The notes under the pieces are model-generated. The model saw only the letters and a list, made by a program, of their open reading frames with translations. It was not told where the DNA came from and ran no database searches. Made by a program: the position numbers and the translations under genes. DNA of 64,000 nucleotides from Streptomyces sp. NBC_00190 (GTDB taxonomy: Bacteria; Actinomycetota; Actinomycetes; Streptomycetales; Streptomycetaceae). Location of the stretch: contig NZ_CP108131.1 of NCBI RefSeq assembly GCF_036203305.1, positions 124,001 through 188,000 on the forward strand, given 5' to 3'. Of the stretch, positions 20,046 to 28,557 are shown in pieces. Numbering within the stretch: the first letter of the stretch is position 1; each line of letters starts with the position of its first letter.

Positions 20046-20875
20046 CAGGTGCCCCTTGTCTGCTCGGGGGTGAGGAGCAGCGCCGAGTAGCCGCGCTCCA
20101 GGGGGCTGTCGCCCACGTGCTCGGGGCCGCCCGCCGCGGCCAGCTCGTCCGGGGTGCCCTGGAAGACCAGTCGCCCCTCGGCGAAGAGCACCACGTCGGT
20201 GCAGGCGGCGGCGACGTCCTCCACCAGATGGGTCGAGACGAGCACGCAGGTGTCCTCGCCCAGCTCCTGCAGCAGCTCGCGGAAGCGCAGCCGCTGCGCC
20301 GGGTCCAGGCCGACCGTCGGCTCGTCCAGCAGCAGGATCGTCGGATCGTTGACGATGGCCTGGGCGATGCCGACCCTGCGCAGCATGCCGCCCGAGAGGG
20401 CCTTCATCTTCTCGTCGGCGCGGTCCGCCAGTCCCACGCGCTCCACGGCGCGCTGCACCGCCGCGGGGATGTCCGCCTTGGGTACCTCCTTCAGCCACGC
20501 CATGTACTCGACGAACTCGCGCGCCGTGAAGCGCTTGTAGTAGCCGAACTCCTGCGGCAAATAGCCGATCCGGCGGCGCAGCGCACGGTGCTCGCCCATG
20601 CCGCTCGTGGACTCGCCGAGCAGCTCCAGGGTGCCCTCGGTGGGGCGCAGTACGGTGGCCAGCGTTCGGATGAGGGTGGTCTTGCCGGCCCCGTTGGGTC
20701 CGAGGAGGCCGTGCACTCCGGTGCCCAGCGACAGGTCGAGCCCGTCGACGGCCATCCGCTTCCTGCCGACCCTGACCTTCAGCCCGGTGGCCTGGATCTC
20801 CCAGGCGTAGGCAGTAGGTGCGATGTCGGCCGCGCTCAGCGCGGATGTCATGTGGTGTTCCATTCCTATGGTCAT
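20042..20875 (-). CDS. ABC transporter ATP-binding protein (exporter type)
   Basis: ATG 20875 overlaps the anti-sigma-like gene stop (ATGA). The 277-residue protein is a single ABC domain: Walker A GPNGAGKTT (about residue 59), Q-loop YLPQEFGYYKRF, signature LSGGMLRRVGIAQAI, Walker B ILLLDEPTVGLDP and switch His in VLVSTHLVEDV. The LSGGM signature and the YLPQ-x-GYY pattern are those of ABC-2 exporters such as NatA- or antibiotic-type systems. It energises the permease encoded immediately downstream. Being in one transcript with an ECF sigma factor suggests the transporter is made in response to the signal sensed by the anti-sigma-like protein. Confidence 0.9.
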   Translation of the reverse strand: MTIGMEHHMTSALSAADIAPTAYAWEIQATGLKVRVGRKRMAVDGLDLSLGTGVHGLLGPNGAGKTTLIRTLATVLRPTEGTLELLGESTSGMGEHRALRRRIGYLPQEFGYYKRFTAREFVEYMAWLKEVPKADIPAAVQRAVERVGLADRADEKMKALSGGMLRRVGIAQAIVNDPTILLLDEPTVGLDPAQRLRFRELLQELGEDTCVLVSTHLVEDVAAACTDVVLFAEGRLVFQGTPDELAAAGGPEHVGDSPLERGYSALLLTPEQTRGTW

Positions 20876-21690
20876 CGATGGGCTCCCAGCACGGAGTACG
20901 CGCCCCTGCGGGCGATCACGACGCCGATACCGAGCGCGAGGATCAGCCCCCATACGGGGAGACCGTCCGTCTGCAGGGCGAAGGTCGTACGGCTGGCGGC
21001 CAGGGTCGGCGCCACGACGACGACGGCCCACACGGCCGCGAGCGCAACGGCCGCACGGGTCACGCCGACGACACCGCCGAGCGCCAGGGTCGTCGAGGTG
21101 AAGGCCAGACAGGGCAGCAGCCACTGCGCGGCTGTCATACCCGTCACCCATCCGGCCACCAGCAGCGCGGGGACGACCACGGCGAGCACGGAGGCGGTGC
21201 GCCGCAGCACCAGGTACAGCCCGGCTCTGGGCGCCGAGACCGTCAGTTCGTACGCCGGGTCGAGCCCGCGCGACCACGACGCCGCGACGCCGAGCACGGG
21301 CAGGACCGGGGCGAGCAGAAGTACCAGTGACACCTCGCTGGATCCGGCGCCGACCAGGTCGAGCAGTAGCGCGAGCAGTGTCACGCTCACGACCATGGCC
21401 AGCCACGGCACCATCACCGGCGTCATCCACGCGGACAGCCACGCCGACCAGCGCCGCCGGCGCGGCATCGTGGCGGTGGTGGCCAGCTGGGGGCCGAGGC
21501 CGGACCACACCGTGTCGACCAGTGCCGCCACGGCGGGCGCCTGCGCCGTAACGGCGGCCGACAGCCGGTCACGGCACAGCCGGCACGCCTCCAGGTGGGC
21601 CTCCAGGGCCCACACCTCGTCGGCGGCGATGTCCGTGTCGCCGCGCGCGTATTCGTCGATGATCCGCATCGACGCGTGTTCCACGCTCAT
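20872..21690 (-). CDS. Zinc-finger anti-sigma-like membrane protein
   Basis: 272 residues from ATG 21690, overlapping the sigma-factor stop as ATGA. Residues 28-41 hold the zf-HC2 pattern H32-x3-C36-x2-C39 in LEAHLEACRLCRDRL, the zinc-binding anti-sigma motif. Behind it are about six membrane helices: MVPWLAMVVSVTLLALLLD, SLVLLLAPVLPVLGVAA, ASVLAVVVPALLVAGWVTG, WLLPCLAFTSTTLALGGVVG, AAVALAAVWAVVVVAPT and LILALGIGVVIARR. Classical anti-sigma factors have one helix, so this polytopic form may act both as sigma-factor antagonist and as a membrane subunit of the transporter. That double role is inference; position directly after the sigma gene supports the first. Confidence 0.8.
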   Translation of the reverse strand: MSVEHASMRIIDEYARGDTDIAADEVWALEAHLEACRLCRDRLSAAVTAQAPAVAALVDTVWSGLGPQLATTATMPRRRRWSAWLSAWMTPVMVPWLAMVVSVTLLALLLDLVGAGSSEVSLVLLLAPVLPVLGVAASWSRGLDPAYELTVSAPRAGLYLVLRRTASVLAVVVPALLVAGWVTGMTAAQWLLPCLAFTSTTLALGGVVGVTRAAVALAAVWAVVVVAPTLAASRTTFALQTDGLPVWGLILALGIGVVIARRGAYSVLGAHR

Positions 21691-22238
21691 ACCAGCGCCC
21701 TCCGCATCGCGATCCTCGCCCGGCGGGCACGGGTCTTGACCGTGCCCTCGGGCAGCCCGAGCAGGACCGAGGTCTCCCGGACGGACAGTCCGTCGAGCAC
21801 CATGGCCTGCAGTACTTGTCTGAGCTCCGGCGCGAGGCGCCGCAGCGCGTCGCCGACGTCACCGCCGACGGTCGCCGCGAGCGCCTCCTCCTCGGCGGCG
21901 GGCGCCACGGGCTGCGCGGCGGACGCGGGCGGCGGCTCCGCGTGGTGGGCCCTACGCCGGAACGCGTCGACGAGGCGGCGCGCCGCGATCGTCCACAGCC
22001 AGCCGACGGCCGTTCCTCCGGCCGCGGCTCCGGCGAACGCACCTGCCGCGCGCCACACCGCCAGATATGTCTCCTGCATGACCTCGGCGACTATCTGCTC
22101 GTCCGCGCAGCGGCGGCGCAGCCGCACCGCCATCCACGGCGACGTACGCCGGTACAACTCCTCGAAGGCGGCACGGTCGCCCTTGGCCACCAGCCGGACG
22201 AGACGTTCCTCGTCCAGCTCGTGCAGCGCTGCTCTCAC
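21687..22238 (-). CDS. ECF-subfamily RNA polymerase sigma factor
   Basis: GTG 22238 is chosen because a perfect AGGAGGT ends 9 bases upstream; another GTG directly after that motif is too close. The 183-residue protein has sigma region 2 (ERLVRLVAKGDRAAFEELYR, VMQETYLAVWRAAGAF, WLWTIAARRLVDAFRR) and region 4 (RRLAPELRQVLQAMVLDGLS, VRETSVLLGLPEGTVKTRAR). A linker rich in Ala and Glu lies between. It leads a five-gene operon with zinc-finger anti-sigma-like, ABC ATPase and two membrane genes, all joined by 4-base overlaps. A GGAACC element upstream suggests that it transcribes its own operon. Confidence 0.92.
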   Translation of the reverse strand: MRAALHELDEERLVRLVAKGDRAAFEELYRRTSPWMAVRLRRRCADEQIVAEVMQETYLAVWRAAGAFAGAAAGGTAVGWLWTIAARRLVDAFRRRAHHAEPPPASAAQPVAPAAEEEALAATVGGDVGDALRRLAPELRQVLQAMVLDGLSVRETSVLLGLPEGTVKTRARRARIAMRRALV

Positions 22239-22290
22239 TGATCTCACACCTCCTAGACGCCCGGGCCGGACGATAGGTTTTCCCTCCTGC

Positions 22291-22317
22291 GTGACCCCCG
22301 TCACATACCGGGGTTCC
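22291..22317 (-). promoter_or_regulatory. Possible ECF-type promoter of the sigma operon
   Basis: On the minus strand, GGAACC (22317-22312) is followed after 16 bases by GTCAC (22295-22291), resembling ECF -35/-10 spacing, about 55 bases before the start codon at 22238. The -10 part overlaps a GTGAC-CCCC-GTCAC inverted repeat (22291-22304). Candidate for autoregulation; sequence match only. Confidence 0.35.
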
Positions 22318-22640
22318 CCGGAAGCCACGGCCCCACGGCAGGCCTCGGGCTCTCACGGAGCACCGCACGCCGGCCGGACACACGGTGCCGTGACATGAAA
22401 GGGGCGCCGCCCACCACGATTGCGGTCGGCTGGTTGTGGGAATCCCGCGGGTTCGCCCGATCTCCGCTCAGCACAAGCCGGCGGCGGGCCCCAGCCACTT
22501 CAGGGTTCCTGAAGAACCAGCAGGTTATCTGTCGGGAGTGCGGACAAGGACCGCGCCCGAGGCGCTGGTCCACTACGACGGCCTGAAGCGGGAGTTTCCC
22601 GTCGGCCTGCTCGACCATGAGGCCATGACCCAGCTCGTGA
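22318..22640. other. Stretch with no recognisable gene
   Basis: About 320 bases between the sigma promoter region and the IS3 scrap. It holds one small hairpin (CTTCAGG-GTT-CCTGAAG, 22498-22514) and no coding pattern that I recognise on either strand. Confidence 0.35.
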
Positions 22641-22900
22641 ATCCTCTTCCGCGCGGCGGCCAACTCCGCCTGAATGGTGTCACCGCCAGAGTGTGTAGCG
22701 GCCGGGGCCCGGAGTGGGCGCCGGGACGGCGCCCGCCGGAGGCCCGGATCCAGTTCCGCAGCGTCTCGGTGTTCATCCCCAGATCGGTGGCGACGGAATT
22801 ACTCGTCGCCTCCGGCCTCGACCGGTGCAACGCGACCGCGACCGCCTTGAGCTCGGCGGGGGTAGTGCCTCATCCCCACAGGGACTCCGTTCTCCTGCAC
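22640..22900 (-). pseudogene. IS3-family OrfA-type scrap
   Basis: Minus-strand text SRPEATSNSVATDLGMNTET then LRNWIRASGGRRPG is the HTH region of Streptomyces IS3-type OrfA proteins (compare LGVNPETLRNWIR). After a frame change, AAARKRIHELGHGL matches the leucine-zipper helix that follows in the family. The DDE-bearing OrfB is absent. From 22900 to 23156 no feature was recognised. Confidence 0.5.
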
Positions 22901-23156
22901 CGTCAAAATCCAAGTCTCTCCGGTGTCCAAAAGCCGGGGTCAGGGCCGGGTCCGGGCCCGGCGTCGTCTTTGAGCAGCTGCTGTCCGGACAGAGCCTGGT
23001 CGATCGTGGCGCTCGTAATCGTTTCTGCAAAGCGCTCCTGACTCGCTTCACTCCCAGGACGCGCCCCACAAGGCTGACGAACACGACGTGAGTGGCCTGT
23101 TCATCGCCGAGATGCAGGGCCTGGCCGTCGCCGAGCACGCCCGCGGCCCGAGGTCA

Positions 23157-23290
23157 GGACGTGTGACGAGAGGGTGGGGACGGCAAGGGCGGCATCGTGG
23201 GGAGCTCCCGCGGCGGCTCGGGCCAGACCAGCAGCACCGGGCAGGGGGCGTGATCGACGACGAAGCGGCCGACGGGTCCCATCAGCGCGG
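23157..23290 (-). pseudogene. Universal stress protein, C-terminal scrap
   Basis: About 40 minus-strand codons read AALMGPVGRFVVDHAPCPVL then LVWPEPP, the closing strand and helix of a UspA-fold protein (G-S-V-S/D-x-x-A-x-CPVLV pattern). It is fused directly to the interior of a transporter gene at about 23290, so a deletion joined the two. Confidence 0.5.
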
Positions 23291-23880
23291 CGACCGGGTG
23301 AAGCTCAACCCGCTGGCCGCGAACGCCAGCAGGTTGGTGAGGTTGGAGACCGGCAGCAGCAGGGAGGCCGTGTTCGACAGGTGGGTGCAGGCGTACACGT
23401 GCGGCTTCGGGCGGGCTCCGATCCGGGCCGCGGTGGCGAACACCACTGGTGTGAGCAGCACCACCGTGGCATCCAGACTGAGCACCGCCGTGATCGCCGA
23501 CGCGGCCAGGAAGACGTGGGCCAGCAGGCGTCGTGGCCGACCCGCCGCCGTACGCGCCATCCACGCCCCGCACGCATGGAACAGCCCTTCGTCGTCGCAG
23601 AGCTGGGCCAGGACCAGTACGGCCGCCAGAAAGCCGACCACCGGTCCGAGTCGTTCGGCCTCGCCGAGCGCGTCGTCGAGGGAGACCGCCCCGGTGGCGA
23701 TCGACAACGCGGCGGCCGGAACGGCCACCACCGCCTCCGGCCAGCCGAAGGGGCGGATGACCGCGCAAGCCAGCACCAGTACGAGCAAGGCCACGGAGAG
23801 CGTCTCCGCGAGCTGGGCGTTCAGGGTCGGGTCCTTCCGCGTGACGGCGGTCGGACCGCCTGTGCCATCACCGCGAACGC
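23290..23880 (-). pseudogene. ArsB/SLC13-type anion permease, N-terminal part truncated by a deletion
   Basis: The minus strand encodes about 190 residues of a polytopic transporter of the ArsB/NhaD/SLC13 type: LVLVLACAVIRPFGWPEA, LGPVVGFLAAVLVLAQLC, HVFLAASAITAVLSLDATVV, LLTPVVFATA, YACTHLSNTASLLLPVSNLT and NLLAFAASGLSF. The LSNTASLLLPVSNLTNLL segment is the conserved hairpin motif. The second half of the protein is missing, replaced by universal-stress-protein sequence, and the start codon is unclear, possibly with a frameshift near 23830. Not functional as it stands. Confidence 0.55.
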
Positions 23881-24242
23881 TACCCCGCTCAAGCCTCCCG
23901 CTCCGACCTGACCTGACCTGGGTGGACGTCGTCCCGGGTGGCGGGTGAGGCGTCGCCACGCGATCGGCGTTCGGCCCGCGAAGGCGCCCGTCCGTCCCAA
24001 GCGACGCTGCCGAGCCCTGCGCCACACCGAGACCCGCTGCTCGGTACAACGCGTTGTACCGAGCAGCATCAGGCTCCGATCGCATCCACGACCCAGGTAG
24101 CGGGGCGCCACGAGACCTGATGAGTTGTCATCAAAGTCAGCGTTGGGTCAGCATTGGTCCGCGCGGGAGGTCCCGCTGCCTTCCGAGCCGCGACTGCCGG
24201 ACGGCCTGTCCGGATCACGCGTCGCCGAGTCGGTGCGCGGCC
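23881..24242. other. Non-coding stretch downstream of araD
   Basis: About 360 bases that contain the 32-base palindrome at 24036-24067 and otherwise no gene I can support. Confidence 0.4.
24036..24067. repeat. Perfect 32-base palindrome
   Basis: The half site GCTGCTCGGTACAACG (24036-24051) is followed at once by its exact complement in reverse (24052-24067), with no loop. It lies in a non-coding stretch (23881-24242) between the transporter remnant and the 3' end of araD. There is no T-run behind it, so it does not look like an ordinary terminator. It could be a regulator site, a recombination site or the scar of an inverted duplication. Confidence 0.85.
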
Positions 24243-24980
24243 TCAGACGCCCGGGGCGTGAGGAATGTTGCCGTAATAGGCGTCCGGTCCGTGCTTACGG
24301 GTGAAGTGCCGCTCCAGCAGATGCCTCGGTGGTTCGGAGGCATCCCCGAGGCGGGACCCGAGCGCCAGCGTGTGCAGCGCCATCTCCGCCACGGCCTCGC
24401 AGACGATGGCGTTCTCCAGCGCAGCCTTCGCGGTGGCCCCCCAGGTGAAGGGGCCGTGGCGTGAGACGAGCGCTCCGGGGACCTCCTCGGCCCGACGGGG
24501 GTCGCCGTCGAGCCGGGCGACGATCACCTGTCCGGTGTTGTACTCGTAGTCTTGCGCGCACTGCTCGGCGGTGAGGTCCGCCGTCACGGGGACGGGCCCG
24601 TTGAAGGTGTCGGCGTGTGTCGTGCCGAGCACGGGGATCGGGCGGCGTGCCTGGGCGAAGGCGACGGCGTGCGCCGAGTGCGTGTGGGTGACGCCGCCGA
24701 TGGAGGGGAAGGCCCGGTAGAGGCACCGATGGGTTTCGGTGTCGGTGGACGGTCTGAGGCGCCCGCCGAGGACCCGCCCGTCCTCCAGCGCCACCGCCAC
24801 CAGGTCCTCCTCGGTGAGGTCGGCGTAGGAGACCCCGGACGGCTTGATGACGAAGATGCCGGCGTCTCGGTCTACTCCGCTGACGTTCCCCCAGGTGAGG
24901 GTGGCCAGACCGGCCTCCGGGATGCGCAGGTTGGCCGCGAGGACCTCGCGACGGAGGCCCTTGAGGCTGGTCTCGCTCAC
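24243..24980 (-). CDS. araD: L-ribulose-5-phosphate 4-epimerase
   Basis: Class II aldolase-fold enzyme of 245 residues that converts L-ribulose-5-phosphate to D-xylulose-5-phosphate, the last step of L-arabinose breakdown. GTG 24980 is chosen; the frame extends upstream without protein-like sequence. Motifs: LTWGNVSGVDRD, VIKPSGVSYADLT (phosphate binding), THTHSAHAVAFAQARRPIPV (zinc-binding HTH), GTTHADTFNGPVPVT, then ALVSRHGPFTWGATAKAALE (HG zinc ligand and catalytic region) and LERHFTRKHGPDAYYG at the C-terminus. Unlike the enteric araBAD order, the gene is separate from araBA and divergent from a LacI-type regulator. A LacI-type operator lies at 25126-25141, within its promoter region. Confidence 0.93.
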   Translation of the reverse strand: MSETSLKGLRREVLAANLRIPEAGLATLTWGNVSGVDRDAGIFVIKPSGVSYADLTEEDLVAVALEDGRVLGGRLRPSTDTETHRCLYRAFPSIGGVTHTHSAHAVAFAQARRPIPVLGTTHADTFNGPVPVTADLTAEQCAQDYEYNTGQVIVARLDGDPRRAEEVPGALVSRHGPFTWGATAKAALENAIVCEAVAEMALHTLALGSRLGDASEPPRHLLERHFTRKHGPDAYYGNIPHAPGV

Positions 24981-25125
24981 TACGCTCTCACCGTCTCTCC
25001 GACATGCGCGGCGGTTCTTGGGACCGGCGTCCGGCAGGCCCCGCAGCCGCGCATGAGTGGGCTGGACCGATCGGGGCCGCAGCTGGGCATCGCGGCTGCC
25101 GCGTCCGCAGCTACCCCGGGTCAAA

Positions 25126-25141
25126 TTGTGAGCGCTAACAT
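25126..25141. promoter_or_regulatory. LacI-type operator, araD promoter
   Basis: TTGTGAGCGCTAACAT, a near-palindrome centred on GCGC, 146 bases before the araD start. One of six related boxes in the window, all in control regions of the arabinose genes. Confidence 0.75.
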
Positions 25142-25202
25142 GCAGAAATCTCAAGAGGACGCGAGAAGATTTCTACCTAGGGCATGCGGCCATCGCTGCA
25201 TA

Positions 25203-25218
25203 ATGTGAACGCCAACAT
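25203..25218. promoter_or_regulatory. LacI-type operator, lacI-1 promoter side
   Basis: ATGTGAACGCCAACAT, a variant of the same box, 84 bases before the regulator start at 25302 and 61 bases from the araD-side box. The two boxes could hold a repression loop over the divergent promoters. Confidence 0.6.
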
Positions 25219-25301
25219 CGATACCCCCGTCGACAACCTCCGGTCGGTCCGAGATGTGTGCGGGCCGCAGCGGGTTCGGTACCTTGAGGGAAGGCCGCTC
25301 G

Positions 25302-26378
25302 ATGAGGAAAGGAAGAGAGTTGACCCAGCTCCCAGACGTCTCGCGAGCGCCCACGATGACAGACGTCGCGCGCGTCGCCGGCGTGTCCCATCAGACCGTT
25401 TCACGGGTGCTCAGCGACCACCCGAACGTCAGCGCCAAGACCCGGGCCGCGGTGACACAGGTCATCGAGCAGCTGGGGTACCGCCGCAACTCGGCAGCCC
25501 GGGCTCTGGCCACTCGCCGGACCCGCACACTGGGCGTCATCGCGGTGAACACCACTCTGCACGGGCCCGCCAGCACCGTGGCGGGAGTTCAAGAGGCGGC
25601 TCGGGACCGCGGCTATCTGACGTCCGCCGTCACGCTTCGGACCGCCACGCAGACAGCCCTCGCCGAAGCCATGCAGCACCTCGCCGAGTGGGGCGTGGAG
25701 GGCATCGTCGCCGTCACTCCCCAACGCGACGCGGTGAGGGCCCTGGCTGCCTTGGAAGCACCGTGCCCGGTGGTCACCGTGGAAGGCGGCCACACCCTGG
25801 ACCTGCCAGGGGTGTCGCTGGACCAGAACCTCGGCGCTCGCATGATCACGGAACATCTTCTCGCGTCGGGCCATTCCACCGTGTGGCATGTCGCAGGCCC
25901 TCCCGACTGGCTCGAGAGCGCCGCCCGCACGCAGGGGTGGGAGGACGCGCTACGAGAGGCCGGCGCCGAGGTGCCACCCCTGCTGCGCGGCGACTGGAGT
26001 GCGCTGTCGGGATACCAGGCCGGCCAGCAGCTCGCGGGTCGGGTCCGGGCGTCACGAGGGCGGGGATCGGGCCCCACCGCGGTGTTCGTCGCCAACGACC
26101 AGATGGCCCTCGGTGTCCTACGGGCCTTGCGGGAAGCGGGCCTGCGCACGCCGGAGGACGTGGCGGTCGCCGGCTTCGACGACATCCCCGAGGCGGAGTT
26201 CTTCCCACCCCCGCTGACGACAATCCGTCAGGACTTCGCCTCGATCGGCCGCGGCAGCATCGGGCTGCTCCTGGACCACATCGAAGGCCGGACTGACGAG
26301 TCGACGCATCTGGTGGTGGCGCCCGAGCTCATCGTGCGCGCCAGTACGGCCCGCAGAACCTCTCCCCCCGGCGAATGA
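25302..26378 (+). CDS. LacI-family transcriptional regulator (arabinose locus, copy 1)
   Basis: ATG 25302 is taken as start; TTG 25320, with GGAAGAGAG before it, is an equally good alternative. The product is about 358 residues. The HTH is MTDVARVAGVSHQTVSRVLS then DHPNVSAKTR, with hinge helix RRNSAARALATRRTRTLGVI. The periplasmic-binding-like domain follows, with EGIVAVTPQRDAVRALAAL, GWEDALREAGAEVP, TAVFVANDQMALGVLRALRE and PEDVAVAGFDDIPEAEFFPP and PLTTIRQDF, all typical of LacI/GalR sugar sensors. Divergent from araD and flanked by two boxes. Its recognition helix (GVSHQTVSRVL) is identical to that of the second LacI protein at 37549-38580, so both probably read the same operators. Confidence 0.9.
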   Translation: MRKGRELTQLPDVSRAPTMTDVARVAGVSHQTVSRVLSDHPNVSAKTRAAVTQVIEQLGYRRNSAARALATRRTRTLGVIAVNTTLHGPASTVAGVQEAARDRGYLTSAVTLRTATQTALAEAMQHLAEWGVEGIVAVTPQRDAVRALAALEAPCPVVTVEGGHTLDLPGVSLDQNLGARMITEHLLASGHSTVWHVAGPPDWLESAARTQGWEDALREAGAEVPPLLRGDWSALSGYQAGQQLAGRVRASRGRGSGPTAVFVANDQMALGVLRALREAGLRTPEDVAVAGFDDIPEAEFFPPPLTTIRQDFASIGRGSIGLLLDHIEGRTDESTHLVVAPELIVRASTARRTSPPGE

Positions 26379-26619
26379 CCCCCACCGCCCAGGGATTGCC
26401 CCCTCTCCGTGGGGAGCCGGGCCCCGGGCATCGAGAGCACTTCGGACGGGGAAGATGCCGTTCCCGGGCGCGAAAGCCGTCGGCTGGCTCCCCTGCGACA
26501 CGTCTCTCCGCGCAGGCAAGCGGACGCGTGGCCGAGGTGCCGGCATCCGGAGGCGTTCGCCGAGGGAGCACTGCCGCAGTCCGGCGGCCACGGCAGACGT
26601 GCGGCCGACACACTGGAAC

Positions 26620-27444
26620 CACCGACGGCGTCGCCCGAGCCGGGCCTGCGCGCCCCGGGAATGGTGAAGCGGTCGGCGGAGGAGAACTGTGCGGCTCTGG
26701 ATGAGCAGACGCCGATCGTACCGACCGCCGATACGGCCGGCCCGGATGCCCGGTTCTGTGGTGCGCACGTCCCTGCGGCGGCCGGATGCCGGGGGCGTAC
26801 AACACGGGGGCCTTGCGAGGCGGGCTCGCCGGGCGCCGCGGAGGACCCAGGGACCCAGTTGTGGTCGAAGCCGCCGCCGGCGAGGGCCAGTTGCGCATCC
26901 GTGTGGGTCGGGGGGTCGGAGAGCAGCCGGTGCCGGCGAAGGTCGAACGGGCTGTCACCGACCGAGCGGTGAGGGCCGCCGGGGATCGGATCGACGTCTA
27001 CGGGGTGCAGAGGGGCCCCTACCGGGAGGAGGTGGGACAGAACGTTGCCGCGTCCCTCTCCTGCGAGGTTCCAGTAGGCGTGGTGGGTGAGGCTGACGAT
27101 CGTCGGCGCGTCGGCGACCGCCCGGTACGACAGGGTCAGGTTGTCATCCCGGTCCAGCGTGTAGGTAACGCGGACGTTCAGGGCACCGGGGAATCCCCGG
27201 TCGCCGTCGGGCCTGTGCAGGAACAGGCGGACACCGGTGCGGTGCGCGAAGTGGACGGGTTCGCACCGCCGCACGCGCTGGTCGAACCCGTCGGGATCGC
27301 CGTGCAGATGTGCCCGTTCTCCTGAGTGGCAAGCCGGTGGGTGACGCCGTCGACGACGAGACGGGCGCCGCGCGCGTGGACCTCCGCGCGAGCCCGGCCG
27401 GGGAAGCCGAACCGCCACCGCTCCCCCGTTCCTTCCTCGGCCAT
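26620..27444 (-). pseudogene. Aldose 1-epimerase (GalM-type) remnant
   Basis: Minus-strand pieces in order: VDGVTHRLATQENGH (27370-27320), then after a frameshift HLHGDPDGFDQRVRRCEPVH, GALNVRVTYTLDRDDNLTLS, YRAVADAPTIVSLTHHAYWN (catalytic-type His), GDSPFDLRRHRLLSDPP and ALAGGGFDHNWVPGSS (26870), and a weak RTTEPGIRAG near 26760. The order and motifs are those of galactose/arabinose mutarotases. At least three frameshifts and a decayed 3' end make it non-functional. It follows the furanose importer genes on the same strand, where a mutarotase would belong metabolically. From 26379 to 26620 no feature is seen. Confidence 0.7.
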
Positions 27445-27534
27445 GCGGAAGGGACGGCCCGTCCGCGGACAGGCGGCAGTCTGTCTGGGCTCTCGAACGC
27501 GGCGGCACGGGCTGATGGGCGCAGGAGCCGGCAG

Positions 27535-28557
27535 TCAGTCGACGGCAGGGCGGCGTCCGCTCATCAGACGTTGCAGCACGATGAACACGAGCAGCAGGGC
27601 GCCGATGACGATCCGGGTCCACCAGGAGCTGAGCGTGCCCTGGAAGTTGACGACCGTCTGGATCAAGCCGAGGACGAGCACGCCGAGGGCGGTACCCAGG
27701 ACGAAGCCGGAACCTCCGGTCAGCAGCGTGCCGCCGATCACGGTGGCGGCGATCGCGTCGAGTTCCATGCCCATGGCGTGGAGGGCGTAGCCGGAGAGCA
27801 TGTAGAAGGTCAGCAGCAGGCCGCCGAGTGCGGAGCACAGGCCGCTGACGGCGTATACGGCGATCTTGGTGGAGCCCACCGGTAGACCCATCAGGCGTGC
27901 GGAAGACTCATTGCCGCCCAGCGCGTACACGTTGCGGCCGAAGCGTGTGTGGTGCAGTACGACGAAGGCGATCACCAGCACGGCCAGGGCGATGACCACC
28001 GGGATCGAGATGAACAGTCCCCCCGGGCCGTACAGCCGGGTCTGCGCGATTCCCGCCGCGGCGGGGTCGCTGATCGTGATGGATTCGGTACTGATCGTGT
28101 AGCAGAACCCGCGGGCGAGGAACATGCCGGCCAGGGTGACGATGAACGGCTGGATCTCGAAGGTGTGGATGATCCAGCCCATGAGCGTCCCGCTCGCGGC
28201 GCCGACCAGCAGGACCAGTGGAACGACGGTGGCCAGGGGCCAGCCGTGCGACTCGACCAGCCAGGCGGTGAGCGTGGTCGACAGGGCCACCATGGAGCCG
28301 ACGGACAGATCGATGCCGCCGGTGAGGATGACGAAGGTTGCCCCGACCGCGACGACCAGGAGGAATCCGTTGTCGATCAGCAGGTTCAGCACGACTTGCG
28401 CGGAGAGGAAGCCCTCGTAGCGCACCGATCCGGCGCTGAACATGACGACCAGCAGGACGGCGGTGACGATCAGCGGGATACGGGTGCGGGTGCGCGGGGA
28501 CACGGTCGCGAAGGGGCGGGTGAGTTGCGCGGCGGCGCTCGCGATGCCGGTACTCAT
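27535..28557 (-). CDS. Sugar ABC transporter permease, YjfF-like
   Basis: 340 residues from ATG 28557, overlapping the preceding permease stop as ATGA. About eight to ten membrane helices are visible, for example LIVTAVLLVVMFSAGSV, GFLLVVAVGATFVILTGGID, LVLLVGAASGTLMGWIIHT, VVIALAVLVIAFVVLHHT and VLGTALGVLVLGLIQTVVNF. The conserved LTGGIDLSVGSMVALSTT and IGGTLLTGGSGFVLGTALGV loops are the BPD_transp_2 (AraH/RbsC/YtfT) signature for contact with the ATPase. The four-gene order (binding protein, ATPase, two permeases) matches the enteric YtfQ-YtfR-YtfT-YjfF importer of furanose sugars. With ara genes around, L-arabinofuranose is the likely substrate. Confidence 0.85.
   Translation of the reverse strand: MSTGIASAAAQLTRPFATVSPRTRTRIPLIVTAVLLVVMFSAGSVRYEGFLSAQVVLNLLIDNGFLLVVAVGATFVILTGGIDLSVGSMVALSTTLTAWLVESHGWPLATVVPLVLLVGAASGTLMGWIIHTFEIQPFIVTLAGMFLARGFCYTISTESITISDPAAAGIAQTRLYGPGGLFISIPVVIALAVLVIAFVVLHHTRFGRNVYALGGNESSARLMGLPVGSTKIAVYAVSGLCSALGGLLLTFYMLSGYALHAMGMELDAIAATVIGGTLLTGGSGFVLGTALGVLVLGLIQTVVNFQGTLSSWWTRIVIGALLLVFIVLQRLMSGRRPAVD

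Noticed and set aside
24036..24067. Palindrome as transcription terminator of araD
   Set aside because: No loop, no T-run on either side, and it lies about 180 bases past the araD stop; a terminator cannot be excluded but the perfect symmetry fits a protein site better.
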